The translations under genes were made by a program, and so were the position numbers. A model generated the notes under the pieces. It made no database searches. It worked only from the letters and a program-made list of their open reading frames with translations, and was not told the origin of the DNA. 64,000 nt of DNA from Hypoxylon rubiginosum (taxonomy: Eukaryota; Ascomycota; Sordariomycetes; Xylariales; Hypoxylaceae), in the NCBI GenBank assembly GCA_902806565.1, contig CADCXA010000027.1:186001-250000 (forward strand), given 5' to 3'. Shown here in pieces: positions 45,101 through 55,273 of the stretch; positions within the stretch are counted from its first letter, which is position 1; every line of letters begins with the position of its first letter.

Positions 45101-48100
45101 ACAAGCCTCGTCAGAATTGGGCATTGTGTTTGACTGGGTCGTGGACTATTTTCATTCGAATTCTTCTGATATCAATGATAGTTCAATTCCGGTCCAGGCC
45201 ACAGAGTTCGTCCTGGATTACCTCCAAGAGCATATAAGCTTCCTGGACCAGGAGAGTGAAAAGCACTTCGTCGGTCGAGCTCTGGAAACACTACAGAGCT
45301 TTGCACAGCGCTTAGAAGCCCTTCCAGCTCAGGGCCACGATCACGCGCGGCCCCTCATAGATGTTTTGAGTCGCAGTCTGATTATCTTATTGCAAACCCT
45401 ACGCGTTTTTCAGAGCCTCGGCCACGTATCCGAGGCGTTTCAGCTCGAGGAAACATTGAAGAGGATTACCAGGTGGACGATTCGTAGACTTCTTGAGACG
45501 GAGCTGGCCGATATTCGAAACCTATACCACAATCTACAAGGCATGTCTTTCCGCGAAAGAGGTATTCGTAACGAGCACTATTCGCTGGTCTGTTGGGTGG
45601 TACTTATTCGAGTCCTTGACGAAGCTCACATTCCTAGATGCGGGTTCTGGGATGTTGTATCTTCTGTCATGTTGAACCCCGATCCAAGCTCTATTAGCGA
45701 CGCGCACACTTTCGAGCGAATATGGTACGACTTGTTTACTCTCTTACCGCTTGGTGAGTTTGACAATTTTGGTGTCATTGTCCCAGGCGGTAGGCATACA
45801 ATGCCTTTAGAAGGTTGGAACTTGCCGCAAAGATTACTCAAACGGATCTTCCAACTATACGAAAGCAATCCGCGACAAGCCCCGAGTTTCAACGACTACT
45901 GCCGCGGTCTCGTCAGTCGTTGCCATTATCTCGTGGAGCAATGGGGATGGCGAAGGTCCAATGGTATAATAGGAACTATCTTCGACTTTTTTGCCGCCCG
46001 AGGTCTTTCCCACTTGCGAAACGAGGAAGCATACAAATCCCCAGAGTTCCTGGATCATCTAGCAGGATCACCGTCGCTTGCTATCGTGCCGGAAGACAGA
46101 TGTTTCCATATTTTCCTGAAGCTGTTAGCATTGTCTATAAAGCGACTCGAAGACTACGGCCTAACCAAGGACGTGAGAAATATGGTCGCGAGGGTTCTAC
46201 CGAACCATAACCGGCAATATGAGAAAGAAAAGGACATCCATGAAAGTGATCTAGCAGCCTTGAGAAATCATCATGACCTTCTCTGTACGCTTTTCTGGGC
46301 CGCGCCACCGAGCCTGCGACCATCTGTACAGACAATTGAAAAGCTAGTGATGCCAGGTAGTTCTCATAAAGAGGCATGCTTGATCAGTTTGCGAGCATGG
46401 AATCAATTGTCACAATTTGTGATATCATTAGACGAGGACAACGACACGTACAACCCGTTCGCTGATTGGCAGAAAAACATATTCCAGCAAGTGATGGAGC
46501 AGTACTTATCAGCCGAGTCGGATATTCAGCAACAGCTTTCGAGAATGTCTAAAGACGCTTCGAAAAATATTAGTCGAGATATGATGAATGCCGTTATAAA
46601 ATTAAACAGGAAGGGTGCAATGGACGTATTGCACTTCTCCATGAAGGGTTTCTTGAGTGCTCTTCGGCAAGCTCCAACACTCGGTGCCGTGTCATTCGCA
46701 TTGAATCATTGTATGTTAAAACCCCCTTAATGTCCAAAATTTCCTGCTAACTTTTCTCAGACCAGTTGGACCAGGTTTTCACGCGATTCCCGTTCTCTTC
46801 GGCAGACTTTGATTGGGGTAGCTTGCGGGCTGCTCTAGATATTCTCGATTACTATATCACCCGAATCGAAGAGTTCCTCTCTCAAGGTCAAGTGGCAGCC
46901 GATCATTCATGGCACGGAGAAGATGCTATCATGGTGAGTTTCGAACATCCCTTGACATAACTTATCACTTGCTGATTTAATTGATTAGCTACTTGAGCGT
47001 AAAATGGCTATCCCCCTTTTCTCAATGGCTCGCACTCTTGCTAGGATGGGCTCTGATGCTGTAGGGATTGGTCCTACGACTGACCGTGAAATATGCATTG
47101 AACAAGCTATCTCACTTGCTGGGCGGCAGGCAGCGCGTTTAATTCATGCGCGGCTTTCGGTAAGCGATCTTGAGATGATCCCGATGCAAGATACTAATAG
47201 GCTCGTAGCGTGTGTCGCAATTTTTCGTAACTGGAAAGTATAGTATATTCCAGGACAATTCGAAGTCTACGTCTTCACCTTCAAGAAAATACCATGCTCT
47301 TTTTCTCAGTGTTCTCATTGAGCGGGGTGTGAGCGAGTTCAAGGTCAGATCTCTTTTCCGTTTTTGTCGAGCTGTAGCTAACTGCGCACAGGACTTGGGT
47401 AAGACCATTCTCGACTTACTTCTGCTGGAACTTGTGAAACCACTCAGTTTTCTGGCCTATGAAAATCGACTCGCTTCGGCAATCAAACGTTGCGGTGACC
47501 CGTATTTGAAGGACACAGTCATAGAAGTCGGAAATAGTCCCGACTACTATTCGAACAGGGACTTATTTGGCCGTAAGTATATCGCTCTCGGTATAGAATA
47601 TTTTTAGCTAAATTTTTGATAGGTATGGTTGCTACGATGCGGAGAACTTTACGGCGTACGGGAGCCAGTCAGAAAGTCCAACTACAATCACAGTTTTCCA
47701 AAGCTTTGAGAAATACAATGGACCAGATAAAGATGGACCTCAAGTCAATCATGCTGGACTCCCCTGAGCACATAAATTATATCGAGTTTGTCCGGTCACT
47801 CATCACCGTGATCAGATCTCAAGACCTCTGCCCTGTGGACTCGTACTTTTACCAGATTAGCCGGGAATACTCGCCGTCTACTCAAGACCCCCGCCTACAG
47901 ATAGCAGGTATACTTTCATGGGGCCTAAAGTTAGAGGAAGGAGACACTAAGGCGGTACCTGGTCTCTTCTACCTCCTATTTCCCAACTTCAAGCTTGCGC
48001 TCGCGAATGGTAAGCTTGCCGACGAGAGAGCTATACTCCAGCAAGGAATGGAGAACCCACACGTTCTCTCTTTCCTGTTGGGTAGAATGTTCCCAGCAAT

Positions 48101-48839
48101 TATTAAAACCGCGGTCCAAACCACTGCAGGATCAGTGTTGCTAGACACTTACATCAGTGCCTTTGAGACACTGCTTACGACACCAGGTGGAGGTGTCCAT
48201 AGGGAAATAGGGAGAGAAGAAATGGACGGACTTTTGGTCCTTCTACAATACACCCTGGCCAGTATCCAAGAACTTCAAATTATTGATGTCTTCGAACTAC
48301 GTCACGAGCACGTATACACGGTCGTCCAAGTTACGCGCCTTCTCAACCTACTTTCGCCATCTTTCGCAGCATACTTGATCAACGAGCCGACATCTCAACT
48401 GGCAATGGAGATTACCGACGCGATGGAGACATTTGCGAGCTTCACAAGAACAGCCGCGGCGTATCTCTCCAATCTTCTTAAGGAGTCAAGGGAGACGATC
48501 ACGCTAGATCCAATTCGTCTCTTCGAAGGTATTCGAATATACAGGATAGATTTAGCATCGGAAAGTAACGAACAGGTCAACCGATTCGCAAATCATATGG
48601 TCAAGGACATTCAGGACAACTGGATATTAGACGGCTCTACTATCAGCGTACAAGGCCCGTCTAGAGGATTAGGGAATCCGGCAACCCAATCCGGGCAAGG
48701 GACTACGGTCCCGAGATGGAATGCGAGGGAACTTGTCCAAACTCTTCAAGGACAGGTGCAAGAGTGGAATTATGCCAACGATACGACGGTGGTGACATCA
48801 AAGAGAGTCGAAATACCGCTGGATGAATATTTGTTTTAG
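42117..48839 (+). CDS. MUS7: Mus7/Mms22-like DNA-repair scaffold protein
   Basis: Very large protein (2,156 aa) whose start, MAKWKELGEVPDSEDESGFDS, is characteristic of the fungal Mus7/Mms22 family, which works with cullin-RING ligase components (Rtt101/Rtt107) at damaged replication forks. Six exons: 42117-46710, 46761-46933, 46989-47159, 47209-47343, 47392-47572 and 47623-48839, with every phase consistent. Residues 1-850 are low-complexity, rich in Ser, Pro, Gln and basic clusters, with acidic patches (DEDETDDEH; DDSDDDD) and a QPQPQPQP tract: probably disordered. From about 930 to the end the protein becomes helical and conserved, with no catalytic motif. The five introns cluster in the 3' third. 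The nucleus is the inferred location. An alternative uncharacterised scaffold is possible, but the N-terminal signature is persuasive. Confidence 0.82.
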
Positions 48840-49184
48840 TCAACAAGGCGCTTGTGTTTTCGGTGCTTTCAGCGCGGCGTTGAAGGCATTTGGTTCAATG
48901 AACAGAAATTATTCCAAACTTTTTAAGAACTTAGTACCTGGGGCATTATAAGTGATATCTTGTGTTTTATTCTCTTACGTCACTGATGCTTTAAGTAGTT
49001 TGTAGATTTCCATCTAGTCGATTTCGGTGAAGGCTCGGTGTACTTCGGTGTAGAAAGACGCTGACGCTTGGACCACGGCAAATTCCGCCCTCGTCAACTT
49101 CAACTAACGACGAATTTTCTTCTAACTTCTTGCAAGACTGCAAGTCATGCATTCGCCTGCTCACGCCGAGCGCCAATTCTCCGA
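48840..49184. promoter_or_regulatory. Short intergenic region between MUS7 and the AAA protein gene
   Basis: 345 bp between tandem genes, containing the 3' end of the first and the leader of the second. An open frame from TTG at 49068 runs into the AAA gene, but the first ATG is at 49185. Confidence 0.5.
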
Positions 49185-52100
49185 ATGCATACACTGTCGG
49201 CGCGTGCCTTTCGATTGGCGACCCTTAGCGTACAGAAACCCAACCTAGCGACGCGCCCAATCCGATTTTTTCACGCCTCCGCCGCCGTCAGAGCCGCCGA
49301 AGACGGCAACAACGGGCCTCGCGACGACGGGAGCAAACCCGAGAAGGAAAACGGGGCTGGCGAGGGTGAAAATGGAGACGAGGATCTGTTTGGAGAGAAT
49401 GCGACGGTCGCCAACGGGGAGGGTCAGGGCCGCAAGAGAGCCGGAAATGGCTCCTTAAGGTCCCGGACCCTACGGAATCGCAAACCCGAAGAACTGCCTC
49501 CCGTACACGTGCCCAAGTCGTTTCTCTCCGGCGCCGTTAGTCGCCTCGAAGATGCGAAGGCGCTGATTCATTCCGACCTCAAACACGAGCGAGAAGCGCG
49601 CATTTTGCTAGAGAAAAAACTGTACTCTCCGCCACCGAGTAAAATGTGGGGGGAGTACAATGATTCTCTATTGGAAGCTACAGCATGGACAGAGGAGACC
49701 TTAGACGAGGCCATCAAAACGCTAGAGTCAAATACAGACTCAGAGCTGATTCATAAGAAGGGAGACGTCTTAGTAGCTTCCGCCTTCTGGGCTGCGGCTC
49801 AGTCCGCCCGCGAGGCCCATGGAGAAGACGCGGTAGCGAAGATGTTGGAGCGTAGTTCTATCTCTAGTTCCCGCGACCTGATGTCATTTTTCATTTACTC
49901 GATGAGCAGACACGCAAATGTGCGGCCGACGCCGGACCAAGCCAAATCACTGATGGATATGGCAATGAGCGAGCGCCCCCTAGAAGGATCTGCCGTGGAG
50001 ATGTACAAAGAGGAATGGATCCAAGAGGTCATAGCATCTGTTAACACCGATCTATTGGTCCAGGCTCCGAAGAATGTGAAGCTCGCAGACTTGCGACGGC
50101 CTGTCACAATTATTGATATACCTAACTACTCGGGTTATACTATCCCCCGTGATATCGTGCAGCACGTCGCTACTAGGCTAGAAGCCGACGTTTTGCATTT
50201 AAGGGCCTCTGATATTGCGCATATCGTTGGGAGCTATCTCGGCCAAGATGCCGTGAGGGCGCCCGGCGCGATATCGCAACTAGGATACAAAGCTGCAGAG
50301 AACGCGGGAAGACTAAGAGTAAATAGCGACTTAAACGAGGACGACATGACGGAGACGATTCGAATGCCCTACACCATTGTAATGCGGGATGAAAGACTTA
50401 AAAAGGATAATAAGCGATATTTATCACTAATGGATGATTTTCTAAACGGGTCGAATCGAGGGAAAAGCGACGAGCTCTGGGAGGACTTGAAAATCAACGC
50501 GGCTTTGGAAGAGCTCGTCCATTGCGCCGATTCCGATCCCGATTCCGCCGAACAGCGGCCGCTCATTGTTCATATCGACGACTTCAATGCCCTCAACATG
50601 GACTTGGAATGTGGTGCCATGATTATAGGCAAAATCCGAAAGCTTGTTGACGGACTCTGGGCGGACGGCCGAAGAATAGCTCTAGTCGGTTCTTGCTCTA
50701 CCAAAAATGCGCCCAAGCCTTATATGAACGCGTTGAGGGAGCTCCAATCGACGGAGCGAGTGATTCATCTCTACTCCGATTCTTTCAGCCAAGGACCGAA
50801 AATGATCGCATACGGTATAAAGAGCGGTGTATGGGAAATTCAAGACTACGTGAGGGAGAACGAGGGAAACATTGTGAAGACGCTACTATCCATGATCGAA
50901 CCCGCCTCCGAGACATCGACGGTGTCCACGGGTGAGATTGGGCTAAGCGAAATCGACTTGAAGAAATTGCCAAAATCGTGGAAAGAGGGCGTCTTACCGC
51001 TCAACGAGATTTATCGCATTGCAACTGCGATGATTGGGTACTCCAAGAACCCAGCTGACATTTTCAGCCTCGAATCTGTAGAGAAGGCTGCCGGTGTGAT
51101 CCAGAAGCTGGACCAGCTAAAACAAGCGTCATCCAAAGTCTCGATGGGCAAAGAAGGCAAAGGTCAACGAAACGAATCTAGGAACCAATTTGATCCGCGC
51201 AAGCTCAACCCGCCCGAAGAAGATCACGAAGAGAAAATGGAGTCGGGCCTCGTGAATGCCGAAGACATCCGCACGACGTTCAAGGATATCCACGCGCCGA
51301 AGGAGACGATCGAATCGGTCAAGATGCTCACCACGCTCTCTCTCATCCGGCCCGAGGCCTTCTCCTACGGCGTCCTTGCCACGGACCGGATCCCGGGCTG
51401 CCTCCTGTACGGCCCGCCCGGCACGGGCAAGACGCTGCTGGCCAAGGCCGTGGCCAAGGAGAGCGGGGCCAACATGATCGAGATCAGCGGGGCCAGCATC
51501 AACAACAAGTACGTGGGCGAGAGCGAGAAGAACGTGCGGGCGCTGTTCCGGCTCGCGCGGAGGAAGGAGCCGCTCGTCATCTTCATCGACGAGGCCGACG
51601 CGCTGCTGGGCGCCCGGGGGCGGCGCGACCAGGGGTCCCGCCGCGAGACCATCAACCAGTTCCTCCGGGAGTGGGACGGCCTGGACAAGATGAAGGCCTT
51701 CGTCATGGTCGCGACGAACCGGCCCTTCGACCTCGACGAGGCCGTGCTCCGACGGCTGCCCCGGAAACTGCTCATCGACCTCCCGCTCGAGGCGGACCGC
51801 GCCGCGATCTTGAGGATTCATCTCAAGGATGAGATGCTCGACGAGGCGACGGTGTCGATGGAGGATATTGCGAAGCGCACGCCGCTGTACTCGGGATCGG
51901 ACCTGAAGAACGTGTGCGTGGCGGCGGCGATGGCGGCGGTCAAGGAGGAACTGGAGCTGGAACAGCAGCAGCAGCAGCAGCAGCAGGAGCAGGAGATAAA
52001 AGGGGAAGGGGAGAATAAAGAGAAGAAGAAGGAGAAGACGACGATGAAGAGGCGGGTCCTCGCGGGCCGGCACTTCGACAAGGCGCTCCTGGAGATCGGG

Positions 52101-52271
52101 GCCAGCGTGTCGGAGGACATGGCGACGCTGACGGCGATCCGCAAGTTCGACGAGAAGTACGGGGACGGCGGGGCGGGGCGGAGGAGGAGAAGGAAGGGGA
52201 TGGGGTTCGGGGTCGCCGCCGACGTGCCGGACGCGCAGGAGGCGAGGGTCCGGAGCGGGAGCGGACGGTGA
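49185..52271 (+). CDS. Mitochondrial AAA ATPase, Msp1/ATAD1-like C-terminal domain
   Basis: Single exon, 1,028 aa. The ATG at 49185 begins an Arg/Ser/Ala-rich mitochondrial presequence ending RFFHASAAVRA; the in-frame TTG 117 bases upstream is not needed. An acidic, Gly/Asn-rich linker follows. The middle (about 430-600) resembles a degenerate AAA fold with a Walker B-like PLIVHIDDFNALN but no Walker A. The C-terminal AAA domain is complete: Walker A GPPGTGKT near 745, VGESEKNVRALFRLA pore region, Walker B LVIFIDEADALLG, sensor ATNRPFDLDEAVLRR, and the arginine finger in RRLPRKLL. Family members of this type extract mislocalised or stuck membrane proteins; whether this paralogue does so is inference. 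A poly-Gln run of nine and a Lys/Glu tract interrupt the small domain. The 3' kilobase is very G+C-rich. Confidence 0.9.
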   Translation: MHTLSARAFRLATLSVQKPNLATRPIRFFHASAAVRAAEDGNNGPRDDGSKPEKENGAGEGENGDEDLFGENATVANGEGQGRKRAGNGSLRSRTLRNRKPEELPPVHVPKSFLSGAVSRLEDAKALIHSDLKHEREARILLEKKLYSPPPSKMWGEYNDSLLEATAWTEETLDEAIKTLESNTDSELIHKKGDVLVASAFWAAAQSAREAHGEDAVAKMLERSSISSSRDLMSFFIYSMSRHANVRPTPDQAKSLMDMAMSERPLEGSAVEMYKEEWIQEVIASVNTDLLVQAPKNVKLADLRRPVTIIDIPNYSGYTIPRDIVQHVATRLEADVLHLRASDIAHIVGSYLGQDAVRAPGAISQLGYKAAENAGRLRVNSDLNEDDMTETIRMPYTIVMRDERLKKDNKRYLSLMDDFLNGSNRGKSDELWEDLKINAALEELVHCADSDPDSAEQRPLIVHIDDFNALNMDLECGAMIIGKIRKLVDGLWADGRRIALVGSCSTKNAPKPYMNALRELQSTERVIHLYSDSFSQGPKMIAYGIKSGVWEIQDYVRENEGNIVKTLLSMIEPASETSTVSTGEIGLSEIDLKKLPKSWKEGVLPLNEIYRIATAMIGYSKNPADIFSLESVEKAAGVIQKLDQLKQASSKVSMGKEGKGQRNESRNQFDPRKLNPPEEDHEEKMESGLVNAEDIRTTFKDIHAPKETIESVKMLTTLSLIRPEAFSYGVLATDRIPGCLLYGPPGTGKTLLAKAVAKESGANMIEISGASINNKYVGESEKNVRALFRLARRKEPLVIFIDEADALLGARGRRDQGSRRETINQFLREWDGLDKMKAFVMVATNRPFDLDEAVLRRLPRKLLIDLPLEADRAAILRIHLKDEMLDEATVSMEDIAKRTPLYSGSDLKNVCVAAAMAAVKEELELEQQQQQQQQEQEIKGEGENKEKKKEKTTMKRRVLAGRHFDKALLEIGASVSEDMATLTAIRKFDEKYGDGGAGRRRRRKGMGFGVAADVPDAQEARVRSGSGR
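51963..51986 (+). repeat. CAG trinucleotide repeat encoding poly-Gln
   Basis: Eight CAG codons in a row inside the AAA protein's C-terminal lid region, followed by GAG and mixed Gln/Glu codons. Confidence 0.85.
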
Positions 52272-52938
52272 AAAAAAAAAGATTTTTTACACGATGTTGT
52301 AACGTAACGTAACGTGACGTAAACCTTACGGATAGACTAACGTGGCGATTAGGGGGTTTATCATTCGCATGGGCTTGGTCTGGTTCGAGCTGGGTGTCTA
52401 TATTTACTGGCTCGTTGCATTACGGAATAGACTATGGTTGTCAGGGTGTGCATATCTGGCGTATTATGTCATTTGCATCCTCTCCTTCTAGCCCCTTTCT
52501 CCTGATGTTATCACTAGATCTGGAATGCATTATCTACACCTCTTTACGGTTCGTATGTGCAATACCCTCGACTTCCGATGCTCTTTTCTCATTCTCTCGT
52601 TGGCAAAAAATCCTTGGCTTCATGTTGTGTAACCCCCCTTTCCACCCTATTTTGCGCTGACTAACATATCCCTCGATGACCTATCACGCACTCCATACCT
52701 CGAACCCTGGCTCACCGCCAGAACAACTTCCACCCTATTTTGCTATGTACCTTAGCCACTGCTCTCTTAAAGCGGCGACGCTTCTACGGACTCTGAGAGA
52801 AATATGCGGGCTCCCCCCATAACGCCCTCTTGCTCTCTGCACACCCACAACGCCTAGCAACTGCACCGGACTTCATACAAATCTTCAATCTACCTCCCAA
52901 AAATCCCTTGCTGCTTCAACCAAGCCCACCTCGTCAAG
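52272..52938. promoter_or_regulatory. Intergenic region upstream of the C2H2 gene
   Basis: 667 bp. Starts with an A10 run and a short AACGT repeat after the AAA gene stop. A CA- and CT-rich leader (52850-52938) precedes the C2H2 gene start. No RNA gene supported. Confidence 0.45.
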
Positions 52939-54094
52939 ATGTCAGACAACTTCCAACCCGTCGACTGGGACAACCTTCTGGTCACTTCTGACTGCGACTA
53001 CTTCGACTGGGAGGCTTACTTGAGCACCAATCAACCCGTCTTTGACGAGAGCACTTCCAGCAACATGGATTGGATTGGCCAGGAGGAACAGAACGCCGCC
53101 CTCAATTTCGACTTCTCGCTGCTGCCTGATGTCCCTGCAGCCCCCGTGGAACCGTGAGGCTTTTTTTTTTTAGCATTTGCTAACAAAAAGGGTGTTTTTC
53201 TCGGAGCCCAGCTTTCCTCCATCCAAGCAAAATTTCATTGAGCCTATGAATTTTCGAGAGCACCTTGGGATCACGTCAGCCCAGTCTTGCCATTCAGCCT
53301 CAACCCTAGAAGGGCATGGAGGCTTCACAGAGCTTCTTGACTCCGAAAATAGCAAACGCAGTGCGGACACACCCGGCCATTTCCCGGCCCTTGGTTCCCG
53401 ACCGTTATCATGCGCCGAATGTAACCTATCGTTCCCGGATCTGAAGAGGCTTAGAAAGCATGCGGAAATTCAACAGCACAATCCCTTTGAGTGTTCGTGC
53501 GGGATAAGGTATTCGCGTACCGACGCCCTGAATCGCCATTGTGCTTCTTTCCGCAAAGACACGAAGAAATTCCCTTGCACCTTCTGTAAGCGTCACCGCG
53601 GCAAACGAGGCTTCACCCGGCGTGATCACCTCGTTCAGCACCTTCGCGGCTACCACAAATTCGATGAGGAGGAAATCGAGAAGATTTGTCCAACTCATAA
53701 AATCACACCTCGTCAGGTCCTCGCATGTCCTCACGCTGGGTGTGCGTTCTATCGAAATGACGAGTTTATGCGTCTCCCTTGGTCTCAACAGAATGCGCAG
53801 AGACCTTTCGAGAAGCAGTCTGATTATAATAAGCACCTCAAGGACGTCCACAACGAGACCCCTTTTCCCTGTCGTGTAGACGGATGCGAACGAGTTCGCG
53901 CTAAAGGATACACACGCGAGAGGGATCTCATCAAGCACCTAGCTATTCAGCACCCAGATGCGCCCCAATATTCACCGATGCCCCGCGAGGCGCCTCGGAA
54001 AGTCGTGTATGATTGCATTCATTGTCCGAAGCGTTATGCCACTGCAGCAGATCTCGATAATCACATTGGATGGAATCATCGAGACGGCCTCTAA
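52939..54094 (+). CDS. C2H2 zinc-finger protein, putative transcription regulator
   Basis: Exons 52939-53153 and 53212-54094 give 365 aa. The N-terminus (1-71) is acidic and aromatic (DWDNLL, FDWEAYL), like an activation segment. After a Ser-rich linker come several Cys/His fingers: CAECNLSFPDLKRLRKH, CSCGIRYSRTDALNRH, CTFCKRHRGKRGFTRRDH...H, CPHAGCAFYRNDEF...H, CRVDGCERVRAKGYTRERD...H, and a classical last finger CIHCPKRYATAADLDNHIGW. Spacing in the middle ones is irregular, typical of fungal-specific C2H2 proteins with no characterised target. A 58-bp intron with CAG acceptor is preferred. An AAG 21 bases earlier (53190) is also in frame and directly follows a GCTAAC branch site, so a product 7 residues longer is possible. 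The ATG at 52939 follows a CAAG context. Confidence 0.86.
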
Positions 54095-55273
54095 ACATCT
54101 TGAGTTTGTCGACGAATGGTTATCAAGCTTATAATATTCTGCAACAGACACGGAACTGTTACAACCGTTTCCCTCAGGAGGTTCAAATTCAACACGTCTC
54201 ATTGCAGGTCTCGTCAGTCATTTATGTTACACTTTTTACGTCACGACATCACGAACTTTTTTTAAGTCATTCACCAGGACTGATTTGAGAGTTACTTTCT
54301 TAGGCTTGATTGAGTTATGTTTATAGCCAGTGTTAGTTTTCGGCTTGTTTTCGGCTTCTCATTACTTCATTTACATAACGGCTCTACATTAGTTACCTCC
54401 TTACCTTAAACCATTTGTTTTACTATTCATTAAGTACGCTGGCTGTATTGCCTCTTTTAAATATATTTCCTATAGTCTCGATCGTTTAGTTTCTCTCTTT
54501 CTATAGTATATCAATGAAAATCATAAAACTCCCAAGCAGTCATTGAATATATGCATGCTGCATGTGATATGCCGCTATAGGCTAGTGTCTGTGTCGAAAA
54601 CTACATGTAGGGAGGTACTATATCGCTTGACGTAGACGCGGTCGAAGATCATGCGTCTATGGATAGCGAGGTGTGAGCCGGATATTATTAGCGAGAACGG
54701 CGACGGAGAGAACGAAGTAAACTGCGAAAAATCCGATGCTTTCTGTGTGAAGATGGTCCGAGACTTGACATCATCGATATTGAATGCTTGGATAGGTCGC
54801 TCGCTCTATCGGTGCGTTCAAGTCAAGCTAGGGGATCAAGGACTCTATTGTTACATTGGGATGGAATAACTAACGAGCATGCACGATATGGAAGACGAGG
54901 ACTATGGCTGAATTCAGAAAGAGAGCGTAGGATCGGGCTGAAGCTTCGTATCCAGATTGTGGTTTTATATTAAAGTAGATGCATATTCTTTTTACCGCAG
55001 CCGGCATCTAACATGGGATGTCCTATCAGGCGGGTAGGGAAACGATGGAGTGCTTCATAAGTTAGGACAGTTCGTGAACGATAGCTTAATTAAATCCTAC
55101 TTATACCTAAGTGCTTGCGCAGAATGTATAATACAAGGATGGGAAAAGGCTGAATAGAAAAGCTCATGATAAAATCAAACTACTATCATGAGCTCATGAG
55201 GGGACCTCCCTAATGCGGTAGTGCCCATCATTCTAATAGCCCATTAGCACATATAACCGAGTCGAGCCTTACC
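54095..55273. other. Convergent 3' region at the boundary of the accessory segment
   Basis: 1.18 kb, AT-rich, no supported gene. Marks the change from conserved genes to the HET/NACHT segment. Confidence 0.5.

Noticed and set aside
49068..49184. Extended N-terminus of the AAA protein from TTG
   Set aside because: The ATG at 49185 starts a clear mitochondrial presequence; the upstream residues show no conserved character.
51129..52073. Antisense open frame of 314 codons in the AAA gene
   Set aside because: A shadow of the G+C-rich AAA domain; Leu/Arg-rich and not conserved.
52340..52400. tRNA-like A-box and B-box (TGGCGATTAGG, GGTTCGAG)
   Set aside because: Stems needed for acceptor and T arms do not pair.
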